DNA from: Pseudomonadota bacterium | GTDB lineage: Bacteria > Desulfobacterota > Desulfobulbia > Desulfobulbales > JAHJIY01 | NCBI GenBank assembly: GCA_018823175.1 | Contig: JAHJIY010000056.1 | Coordinates: forward strand, 1 to 52,181 | Direction of reading: 5' to 3' | Length of the DNA stretch: 52,181 nucleotides | Shown: piece after piece, positions 1 through 6,899 of the stretch | Layout of the letters: each line of letters opens with the position of its first letter | How positions within the stretch are numbered: position 1 is the stretch's first letter | Translations under genes and position numbers: made by a program | Notes under the pieces: generated by a model | Told to the model about the DNA's origin: nothing | The model's input: the letters and a program-made list of their open reading frames with translations, nothing else | Database searches by the model: none

Positions 1-1
1 G

Positions 2-79
2 AGCAAGTGGAGCACGGAAGGGGCGCTGAATGTAACCAAAGTCCGGCTCGCCTACTATTACAATGGGTTCGATGCTTAA
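2..79 (+). CDS. Possible 3' end of an unidentified gene (partial)
   Basis: One plus-strand frame is open from the window edge to TAA at 77-79. It encodes 25 residues ending in RLAYYYNGFDA. The alternating aromatic and polar residues look like a real protein C-terminus, perhaps a beta-rich or outer-membrane protein, but this is too short to assign. It would converge on flaG with a 69-bp gap. It may be chance. Confidence 0.3.
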   Translation, partial: SKWSTEGALNVTKVRLAYYYNGFDA

Positions 80-148
80 AGGGTTAAACAGCTGAGAAAC
101 GGAGAGCAATTCCTTGGGTCTCCTGTTGACAACGCTACCAAAAAATTG

Positions 149-577
149 TCAAACTTTCTGATCGAGTAGCATGCCCACCAAATCTTCAAGCTTACTCTTT
201 AATTCCATCATTTGCTCAGACGGAATCTGCCTGATAAGCTCACCGGTTTCCCGATCTGTCACCTGAACCACAATACTATTACTATCCTTGTCCAGGGCCA
301 GACTTAACCTGCTGCCCATCGATTGCAAACGTTCCTGAATCTCGCCAACATATCGAGCGATATCTTCAGCGGAAGCAGCACCCTTTTCGCCATTGGACTT
401 CGGCTTTGAGCCTTGCACCTTACTGCCATGCAGAGCCTTTTCATCCAATGCCACCTTGGCAGAATCATCCATGTTCTGGACCGGAGCGACCTGCGGCTTA
501 ATCCGTTCCTCTCTCACCACCGAAGGAGCGGGAACTACACCAAACCCTTTTACCTCGGCATTCGTGTTAATATCCAT
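149..577 (-). CDS. flaG: FlaG family flagellar protein
   Basis: A 142-aa FlaG-family protein. The conserved C-terminal half (about residues 80-140) contains LDKDSNSIVVQVTDRETGEL and the IRQIPSEQMM motif; the N-terminal half is low-complexity and variable, as usual in this family. FlaG proteins influence filament length and usually lie next to fliD and fliS, as here. The ATG at 577 is chosen because GGAGG sits five bases upstream; a GTG four codons earlier would place that motif inside the gene. It is the last gene of the fliD-fliS-fliT-like-flaG unit. Confidence 0.9.
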   Translation of the reverse strand: MDINTNAEVKGFGVVPAPSVVREERIKPQVAPVQNMDDSAKVALDEKALHGSKVQGSKPKSNGEKGAASAEDIARYVGEIQERLQSMGSRLSLALDKDSNSIVVQVTDRETGELIRQIPSEQMMELKSKLEDLVGMLLDQKV

Positions 578-607
578 AATAACCTCCACACTTTATTTAC
601 TATCATT

Positions 608-1015
608 CTAACTCCTGCTGCTCAAAAATCTCGCTTCAAGTGCTTTCCCGGACTTAAGACTGTATCCTTTTAACGCTGTTTTCCCTCTACGCAAATCACC
701 AAGCTTGTCAACCACCACCTTCCGGCATGCGACCGCGGCTTTATCCAAGACCTTCTCGGTCGCCAACAGTAAACCAAGTCTTTCCTGAAACTCGCCCAGA
801 AAAGCCAGATCTTCAGGCTGATCAAACTCATCGGCAACCTTCCCCAGATATTGCTGCAAACGGAGAAAGGATTTCTCCCGCCGGTCATGCCAGGACATCA
901 CATCCTTCAAATTCCCGGCCTTCAGAGCCGAGAGCTGCTCCTGCTGAATTGTTTCAAATTCCATACAGACCTGATCGAAACCAGTTTTAAATATCGTTAA
1001 ATCGTGTGCGATCAT
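608..1015 (-). CDS. FliT-like flagellar chaperone candidate
   Basis: A 135-aa protein, predicted almost entirely alpha-helical, rich in Gln, Glu, Lys and Leu, with no signal peptide or membrane segment. It lies between fliS and flaG, the slot often held by FliT or another small chaperone. The central stretch with WHDRREKSFLRLQQYLG recalls FliT/FlgN-type helical chaperones, but no diagnostic motif is visible. The ATG start follows AGGTGAG. Being an export chaperone for FliD or hook proteins is inferred from position and helical character. Confidence 0.65.
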   Translation of the reverse strand: MIAHDLTIFKTGFDQVCMEFETIQQEQLSALKAGNLKDVMSWHDRREKSFLRLQQYLGKVADEFDQPEDLAFLGEFQERLGLLLATEKVLDKAAVACRKVVVDKLGDLRRGKTALKGYSLKSGKALEARFLSSRS

Positions 1016-1060
1016 CAGAATCTCACCTTTTCACTACCGATTAAAACTATTTAACTCTCA

Positions 1061-1555
1061 TCAAATAGAGACGGAAAGACCCCGGAAAGAAATATCCGCG
1101 GAAACCGCCTGACCAACTTTTTCCTGCAATTTAGGAACCGCAACTTTTTGCTTTGCGGGCACCGATGCCTCAAAACCGCTTTCCTTCATCGCCGTCTGCT
1201 CCCAGATATCCTTAAGCCTTGATATATAGCCCCGGGCCTGGTGCAGAACTTTCAAATCATTATCGAAAGAAACCTTTGGCAACTCAACCATAATGGCGCC
1301 GTACATTCCCCGTAAAAAGGCGGCGGCCTCGGACTTGTCATCCGCTTTTATTGATGCATTAAGTTCAGTAATAATCGTCAGGGCTTTGCCCAGGTTTTCA
1401 CCACGCTTGCGGGGATCTTTTTCGTTAATCCCGGCTTCGGCCAGATCAAAATGTATTAAAACCCGCTCATACATCATATGAATCAACTTAACAGGATGAA
1501 TCTTTGCCTGTGAATCAAGCTGCCCATAAACGTTGCGCACTCGGTTTGAAACCAT
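1061..1555 (-). CDS. fliS: Flagellar export chaperone FliS
   Basis: FliS binds the C-terminus of newly made flagellin in the cytoplasm and prevents premature polymerisation. The N-terminal 125 residues show the family pattern: YGQLDSQAKIHPVKLIHMMYERVL, then a GENLGKALTIITELNASI helix and the FLRGMYGAIM segment. At 164 aa it is about 30 residues longer than typical FliS, with a variable tail (about 130-164). GGGAG precedes the ATG. It is the second gene of the sigma-28 unit after fliD. Confidence 0.93.
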   Translation of the reverse strand: MVSNRVRNVYGQLDSQAKIHPVKLIHMMYERVLIHFDLAEAGINEKDPRKRGENLGKALTIITELNASIKADDKSEAAAFLRGMYGAIMVELPKVSFDNDLKVLHQARGYISRLKDIWEQTAMKESGFEASVPAKQKVAVPKLQEKVGQAVSADISFRGLSVSI

Positions 1556-1610
1556 AATCGTCTCCCCATTGAATTAATGATTTATGAATCGTTACAATCT
1601 TAATATCCGC

Positions 1611-3050
1611 CTACTTGCCCCCGTTACCTGACAGCGCGTTGCTGATACTGTCAAACTGACTGGTAAGGAAGTTGGATATTGAAGTCATCTGATTCATATA
1701 TCGGTCCAATCCAATGAATTGTTGAGTCAATAATTCATATCTTTTATTTAATCTGGCAGTTTCGGTCTCAATCCGCAATTCCAGATCGGTAATCCGGCCC
1801 TGGGCGGCAGTTTTCTCCGCCTCTATCTGACCGGTGCCTACGGTATATGCCCGCAACCGATCATTAATCTGCTCGGCAAGACCGGTAACCTTGCCCTCCT
1901 CATCCCCGAGGAATAAGGCCTTGACCCCTTCACTCTTATCGGCCCAGGCAGACTTCAGCTTATCCTGATCAATCGTTATCGTTCCGTCACTGTTGAACTC
2001 AAGACCGAGATCGAACAACGAATAAATATTCTTGTCGGTTGTGGTAACAGAGCCGTCGGCATCATTATAGGTGTGAGTAATCAGATTTTCATTCCGGGCA
2101 AAAGTAGTAGTCATCAAATTCTGCAGATCAAAAGGCATGCTCCGCAGGGAGGTGCGGGCCAATATCCCGAAACTTTCCGTTTCGTTGTCATAGGCAGTGT
2201 TGCTCCGGATCTCCTGAACCACCTCATTGTAAGAAGTGACCAGACCGGTGATCGATGCCAAAACAGCGTCATCATTACTGACAATACTGACCGTAGAAGA
2301 GCCGATCCCATTAAGAGTCAAAGTGACTCCTGTTACGGCATCGCTGAAACTGTTACTTTGTCGCTGGTAATCGATCCCATCAATCTTAAACTGCGCATTC
2401 AACGAATCAGCCGCCGCTCCTTCCTGTTCGGTCATCGCCAGATCAGGCAGCCAGGCCAGGGCCTCTATCCGATTGTCCTCGCCGGTATCATCAGCCTGCA
2501 GAAACAACCGGTATGGCGTGGCCGGATCACCGTCATTAATTACCGAGGCAGTGACTCCCGGGTTATTCTCATCATTATTGATCAGATCAACCAGACCGCT
2601 CAAGGTGGTGCCGTCAGGCACAATAACCGCTATTGAGTCAGTACCGACCTTATAACTGAAGGCCTGGTCGCTGCCCTGAGAATTAACACTATCGGTGGTC
2701 GCGGTCAGGCCGGCCGACAACCAGGAACTCTTGGAAGCAAGATCGGTTACTACCAGGGGAAAATTTTGCACGGTGGCGCCGTCAGTAACCTGCACCGAGG
2801 CGACATCTTCGTCCGAGCTTGAAATAGACCGCTGCAGATAACTACCGGTAAGGGAAAGATTAAGGGCCTGGCTTTTCATATCAAGAAGGCTATTCTTAAC
2901 GACGGTAAACTCCTCAAGCTGCGCCTCAAGAGTGGTAATTTTTGCCTGCTTAAGGTCAATAACCTTGGTGTCCACTGCGCGCAACTGGTCGATAATATCG
3001 TTTAAATCCAATCCGGAACCAACTCCGAGAGTACTTATACTTCCAGCCAT
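1611..3050 (-). CDS. fliD: Flagellar filament cap protein FliD (HAP2)
   Basis: FliD forms the cap at the filament tip under which secreted flagellin folds. The 479-aa protein has the N-terminal FliD signature (ISTLGVGSGLDLNDIIDQL, residues 4-22), a variable centre, and a C-terminal coiled-coil segment (about 395-470) ending with RYMNQMTSISNFLTSQF. Length is normal for the family. AGGAGG precedes the ATG, and a sigma-28-type promoter lies about 110 bp upstream. First gene of the unit continuing into fliS. Confidence 0.96.
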   Translation of the reverse strand: MAGSISTLGVGSGLDLNDIIDQLRAVDTKVIDLKQAKITTLEAQLEEFTVVKNSLLDMKSQALNLSLTGSYLQRSISSSDEDVASVQVTDGATVQNFPLVVTDLASKSSWLSAGLTATTDSVNSQGSDQAFSYKVGTDSIAVIVPDGTTLSGLVDLINNDENNPGVTASVINDGDPATPYRLFLQADDTGEDNRIEALAWLPDLAMTEQEGAAADSLNAQFKIDGIDYQRQSNSFSDAVTGVTLTLNGIGSSTVSIVSNDDAVLASITGLVTSYNEVVQEIRSNTAYDNETESFGILARTSLRSMPFDLQNLMTTTFARNENLITHTYNDADGSVTTTDKNIYSLFDLGLEFNSDGTITIDQDKLKSAWADKSEGVKALFLGDEEGKVTGLAEQINDRLRAYTVGTGQIEAEKTAAQGRITDLELRIETETARLNKRYELLTQQFIGLDRYMNQMTSISNFLTSQFDSISNALSGNGGK

Positions 3051-3159
3051 ATCTACAATCCTCCTGCCATAGCATCCCTTTTCCCGCTAAAGCTATCTTC
3101 TTGATTAGACAGGAAAAGTATGCCACACACGATTAAAACACACTTTCACTTATAATTAT

Positions 3160-3186
3160 TTATCGGCATTACAAAAAAATACTTTA
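3160..3186 (-). promoter_or_regulatory. Sigma-28 (FliA) promoter of the fliD operon
   Basis: On the minus strand the sequence is TAAAGTAT, an 11-base spacer, then GCCGATAA. This matches the enterobacterial FliA consensus (TAAAGTTT-N11-GCCGATAA) at 15 of 16 positions with exact spacing. It implies a start site near 3153 and a leader of about 100 nt before fliD. It puts the cap and chaperone genes in the late flagellar class. Confidence 0.85.
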
Positions 3187-3342
3187 GGATTTTCTGGATA
3201 TCTTCCGCCTTTATTGAAACATGAGCAAAAAATTCCCTTTAGATCCCTCTGAGCTCTAAGAGTTGCAATTTTTGCGCCTCCCTCCTTCAAAGCAATAAAA
3301 TATCAACATATATTACAAATCACTTCTACACCTCTCCTCCTA

Positions 3343-3402
3343 GTGACGACTGATCACCGACAAGCCGTCACTGCGAGTAACTTGAGCGACGAAGCAGTCT
3401 CC
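3343..3402. repeat. Possible short interspersed repeat in the fliD-flagellin gap
   Basis: In the 473-bp gap between fliD and flagellin, AGTGACG at 3343 and CGTCACT at 3367 form a perfect 7-bp inverted pair. The text then runs CACTGCGAG...GCGACGAAGCAGTCTCC. That wording resembles interspersed repeats of the type CATTGCGAG-GCGAAGCAATCTC known from many bacterial genomes. Only one copy is visible here, so repeat status rests on recall. Confidence 0.4.
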
Positions 3403-3442
3403 ATCCGTTCGACAACTTAGTTCTCCACTCCAATACATTTAA

Positions 3443-3480
3443 TAAAAAAAGGGGTTACGGACTTTCGTCCGCAACCCCCG
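3443..3480 (-). terminator. Rho-independent terminator of the flagellin gene
   Basis: Read on the minus strand, GGGGTTGCGGAC - GAAA - GTCCGTAACCCC forms a 12-bp stem with one G-T wobble and a GAAA tetraloop. It is followed by TTTTTTTATT. It begins about 45 bp after the flagellin stop, so the flagellin transcript should end here and fliD uses its own promoter. Confidence 0.93.
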
Positions 3481-3523
3481 ATTTCACGCCGCTTCCAGTT
3501 CTAACGAACTGTAAGCTTTCAGA

Positions 3524-6500
3524 TTATCCTTGCAGTAACTGCAGAACGTTCTGGGCGCTGGCGTTGGCCTGAGCCATCGCGAAGGAACTGGCCTGGACCA
3601 GAATCTGCATCTTGGAGAAGTTGGCTGCTTCTTCAGCAAAGTCAACGTCACGGATGGAAGATTCAGCCGCAGAGATGTTAACCCTGGTGGTAGAGATATT
3701 GGCAATAGTTGAGGTCAGCTGATTCTGAACAGAACCAAGACCAGCCCTTACCTTGTCAAGATCTTTCAACGCAGAGTCAGCAACCGCGATTGCTGTCTGG
3801 GCACCGGCCTGAGTAAGAACACTAACATCAGCCAGACGGTTGATAGTCGCTGTGCTCTTGGTAAAACCAGCCGCAGTATCCGTAGCTGTTGTATTGGGGG
3901 CCAAAGTAGAACCGGCGGCCAACACGGAACCACTATTCAGAGTCATTTCACCGACAACCGTGGTAGTACCGGCGGTGGTAATATCCTCAAAAAGAGTCGT
4001 TCCTGCAGCGAAAACGGTACCAGAGGCATCGGTAATCGCAGCATTCAATACGGTCCCGGCGGAAATGATACTACCGGAGGCCAGAGTGGAACCGGAATTG
4101 AGCACCATATCAGTTCCAGCAGCTACGGTCTCATCGTTAAGCAGAGTAACCGTTGCCCCCAAGGTAGAACCGGTGGCCAAATCAGAACCAGAGGCCAGGG
4201 CTGAACCAGCGGCAAGGGTCAACGTTCCTGTAACCGCAAGATCGTTGTCAATAGCCTCTCCGTTGAGCTCGGAGCCAACGGCCAAAGTTGAGCCACTGCC
4301 AAGTGAAGAACCTGCGCCCAAAGTCATTGCTACACCAATTACCTGATCGGTGGACAAGGTAAGATCTTGCCCACTGGCCGTAGAACCGGCGACCAATGTG
4401 CTGCCACTGGCTATATTGGAGGTAGCCGACAGAGTCAACCCACCAGTCATGGTCTGAGTACCATCCAGGGTCAGATCTTGACCACTGGCGGTAGAACCGG
4501 CAACCAAGGTGGAACCAGAGGCGATATCCGAGGCCGCAGCCAGGGTAAAACCACCAGCCATAGTCTGCTGTCCATCAGTAGTTACGGCATCAGTAACGGT
4601 AGTGGTCCCGGCCGCCAAGGTAGAACCAGAGGCGATATCCGAGGCCGCGGCCAGGGTAAGACCTCCGGTCATAGTCTGAGTGCCGCCAGCCAAAGTCAGA
4701 GCATCGGTTGTTGTCGTGGTTCCGGCAGCAAAGATACTACCGGAGACAATTGAAGTACCCGCATCAAGGGTCAAGGTTCGATTGCCGGCAACGCCAGAGT
4801 CTAGATACACACCACCAACCCCAATAGTAACACCACTCCCGCCGATAACGCCAGTCGTGGTCGTGATGGTTACACCGGAACCAATTACCGTACCCGCCTC
4901 CAAATAAGTGCCTACACCCAAAACAATATTAGCATTTTGGACACCACTCGCCATCGCGGCAATCGTAATATCGGAATCAATCGTACTTGCAGAAGCAACT
5001 ATCGTCCCACCTTCCAGGGTGGAACCGGAAGCCAGAGTAACAACCCCGTTGGTCGCGCCGGTATTCTCAATAGTCACATCACTATCAAAAGTACTTGCCG
5101 AAGCAACAACCGTTGCGTCATTCAACACAGAACCGGAACCAAGGACAACATTCCCGGTTGTAGCTCCCGTATTCGCAATAGTTACATCACTACCCAAAGC
5201 AGCACTTGGAGTATTGATCACCGAAGCATCAATAAGCTCGGAGCCGGAACCAAGAACCACATTCCCGGCGGTCGAGGCTATACCTGCAATAGTCACATCA
5301 TTGGTGAGTACGGTGCCGGAATTCAACACTGAGCCATCAGCCAATGAAGAAGTAGCCGCCGCCGCAATGCCGGCACCACTCACAACCTCCCCGCCGGCCA
5401 AGGTAAGCGCCGAGGTGAAGGTAGAACCAGAACCAATAGTGGAACCTGCGAGCAAATCAGAACCGGAAGTAAGAGCCATGGTATTACCCGCAGCAACCGT
5501 TGCCGCACCGATCTCAAGATCACTCGTCAGAGATACGGCGATACCACCAGAACGATCGTTAACCACGATCTCGGCCGCACCATACTGGGTAAGATTGATC
5601 ATACCAAGTGTACTCATAGAACTGGCAGTCTGCCCTAAGACAGCAGCCGTCGCGGCACCACCACTTACTTCGATAGCCCGATCATCCATAGAGGTCAGGG
5701 TCATAATGCCTTCACTGTCAACCGAAGCAAAAATACCATGCTGATCAGATTTCTGATTAATCGCTTTCACCAGGGAGCCGGTGGAATCATTCTCCAAAAC
5801 CGGAACCTCACCAATGGTAACTCCGTTAATCGTAAAAGTAGAATCAGTGGTTCCAGCGGTGATATTATTTGTAGTGGTCGACGTCACACTAGCCTCGGCA
5901 GAAAGACCAAGGAGATCACTCATCTTATTGATCGCATCGGCCACAGCACCCACACTGTGGTCCCTGGTATTGTCATAAGCAACTTCAATTGTCTCCAGAT
6001 TATAGGTTGCATTCTGCAAACTACTATAGAAAGAGAGAGACGAAGTACCCTCAGAGTTAAAGGTCATGGTCGAAGCCGCCACATGACCTATTTTGGTAGA
6101 CTCGGCAGAGGCAATAGAAATTGACACGGTCTCTTTAGAGTATGCACCAATCTGGAAGGCTTTATTCGTGAAGTTACCGGAAAGGAGTTTCTGGTTATTG
6201 AAAGCTGTGGTTCGAGCGATAATATCGAGCTCTTCCGTCAGCTTATCAATATCAGATTGAATCGCCTTTCTGGAGTCGGTAGTCTGACCATCCTGGGCCG
6301 CCTGGATAGCTTTGGTCTTGATGCTGTTAACAATGTTAATCGCCTCATCCAAAGCACCGTCAGCGGTCTGTACCATCGAAATACCATCGTTGGCATTCCT
6401 GATGGCCTGGCCAAGACCCAGCGCCTGCGACTTCAAAGCATCGGCAATCGCCATACCTGAAGCATCGTCAGCCGCTTTGTTAATCCGTAGACCAGATGAT

Positions 6501-6595
6501 AGTTTCTCCAGAGAAGCCGAAAGAGAATTATCATTCTTGATCATGTTTTTATGGGCGTTTAGGGCCGCAATATTAGTGTTAATACGTAATGACAT
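3524..6595 (-). CDS. fliC: Giant flagellin with a tandem-repeat central domain
   Basis: The filament subunit. Residues 1 to about 165 are a canonical flagellin N-terminal D0/D1 (MSLRINTNIAALNAHKNM; SSGLRINKAADDASGMAIA). About residues 919-1023 are the C-terminal D1/D0 with SSIRDVDFAEEAANF and a terminal VLQLLQG. The 1023-aa length is two to three times the usual 280-500. The extra mass is one hypervariable region of roughly 750 residues, dominated by Ser, Thr, Ala, Gly, Val, Leu and Asp, with almost no Lys, Arg, Trp or Cys. It is built of degenerate repeats around GSTLASGS and LAAGT, including 37-residue near-identical units. The pattern suggests a beta-solenoid-like surface domain (inference). 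GGAGG precedes the ATG. Flanking Maf and pse genes predict heavy O-glycosylation. Confidence 0.97.
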   Translation of the reverse strand: MSLRINTNIAALNAHKNMIKNDNSLSASLEKLSSGLRINKAADDASGMAIADALKSQALGLGQAIRNANDGISMVQTADGALDEAINIVNSIKTKAIQAAQDGQTTDSRKAIQSDIDKLTEELDIIARTTAFNNQKLLSGNFTNKAFQIGAYSKETVSISIASAESTKIGHVAASTMTFNSEGTSSLSFYSSLQNATYNLETIEVAYDNTRDHSVGAVADAINKMSDLLGLSAEASVTSTTTNNITAGTTDSTFTINGVTIGEVPVLENDSTGSLVKAINQKSDQHGIFASVDSEGIMTLTSMDDRAIEVSGGAATAAVLGQTASSMSTLGMINLTQYGAAEIVVNDRSGGIAVSLTSDLEIGAATVAAGNTMALTSGSDLLAGSTIGSGSTFTSALTLAGGEVVSGAGIAAAATSSLADGSVLNSGTVLTNDVTIAGIASTAGNVVLGSGSELIDASVINTPSAALGSDVTIANTGATTGNVVLGSGSVLNDATVVASASTFDSDVTIENTGATNGVVTLASGSTLEGGTIVASASTIDSDITIAAMASGVQNANIVLGVGTYLEAGTVIGSGVTITTTTGVIGGSGVTIGVGGVYLDSGVAGNRTLTLDAGTSIVSGSIFAAGTTTTTDALTLAGGTQTMTGGLTLAAASDIASGSTLAAGTTTVTDAVTTDGQQTMAGGFTLAAASDIASGSTLVAGSTASGQDLTLDGTQTMTGGLTLSATSNIASGSTLVAGSTASGQDLTLSTDQVIGVAMTLGAGSSLGSGSTLAVGSELNGEAIDNDLAVTGTLTLAAGSALASGSDLATGSTLGATVTLLNDETVAAGTDMVLNSGSTLASGSIISAGTVLNAAITDASGTVFAAGTTLFEDITTAGTTTVVGEMTLNSGSVLAAGSTLAPNTTATDTAAGFTKSTATINRLADVSVLTQAGAQTAIAVADSALKDLDKVRAGLGSVQNQLTSTIANISTTRVNISAAESSIRDVDFAEEAANFSKMQILVQASSFAMAQANASAQNVLQLLQG
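4345..4700 (-). repeat. 111-bp tandem repeats inside the flagellin gene
   Basis: At least three consecutive 111-bp units encode 37-residue repeats, each starting TMTGG or TMAGG, continuing L/F-TL-A/S-A, then IASGSTL, and ending with DGQQ, DGTQ or STDQ. The DNA words for IASGSTL recur near 4407, 4518 and 4629, exactly 111 bp apart. More diverged copies extend on both sides over about 3870-5480, including 39-40-residue variants with VVLGSGS and SDVTI. Such near-identity permits length change by recombination. Confidence 0.85.
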
Positions 6596-6706
6596 TTTTT
6601 ATTCCTCCATCCATGATGTTTTACCTACGGGGGAAGAATCCTTTCTTCCCTCAAATTCTACTTCTAAAATCGATCAGTTACTCAACCTGTACAACTTTTC
6701 TTAAAG

Positions 6707-6717
6707 TCACCTCCTTT
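6707..6717 (-). promoter_or_regulatory. Perfect Shine-Dalgarno motif in the flagellin leader, without an adjacent start
   Basis: The minus strand reads AAAGGAGGTGA, a complete anti-SD complement, about 115 nt upstream of the flagellin ATG, which has its own GGAGG. No well-spaced ORF follows: a GTG overlaps the motif and gives only about ten codons. It may be a standby ribosome site or part of a leader structure; it may be chance. Confidence 0.4.
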
Positions 6718-6786
6718 GCTCAATGCGATGAAAGCCAAAGATAAAATCGGGATTCTGTCCCAGCTAAAAAACTCCGACTAAAATAC

Positions 6787-6813
6787 ATATCGGTATTCAC
6801 CAACAAAGCTTAA
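6787..6813 (-). promoter_or_regulatory. Sigma-28 (FliA) promoter of the flagellin gene
   Basis: The minus strand reads TTAAGCTT, 11 bases, then ACCGATAT. That is 6 of 8 matches to each FliA box with exact 11-base spacing. The predicted start is near 6780, giving a leader of about 185 nt before the flagellin ATG. It lies between the maf terminator and flagellin, where a late-class promoter is expected. Confidence 0.72.
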
Positions 6814-6830
6814 ACATTATTTTCTAAGCA

Positions 6831-6874
6831 AAAAAAAACGGGGTGAAGTCATTTCTGACCACCCCGTTGTTTAC
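6831..6874 (-). terminator. Rho-independent terminator after maf
   Basis: On the minus strand AACGGGGTG pairs with CACCCCGTT. A continuing inner GTCA-GAAA-TGAC stem is separated by a small TT bulge, and the hairpin is followed by a run of T residues. It starts about 25 bp after the maf stop and isolates the glycosylation operon from flagellin. Confidence 0.92.
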
Positions 6875-6899
6875 CCTCTTAAAATCAGATTAAAAAAAA

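Noticed and set aside
3840-5744. Long plus-strand open frames antisense to flagellin
   Set aside because: They are shadows of the repetitive, stop-poor flagellin coding strand; the products are low-complexity with no domain or ribosome site.
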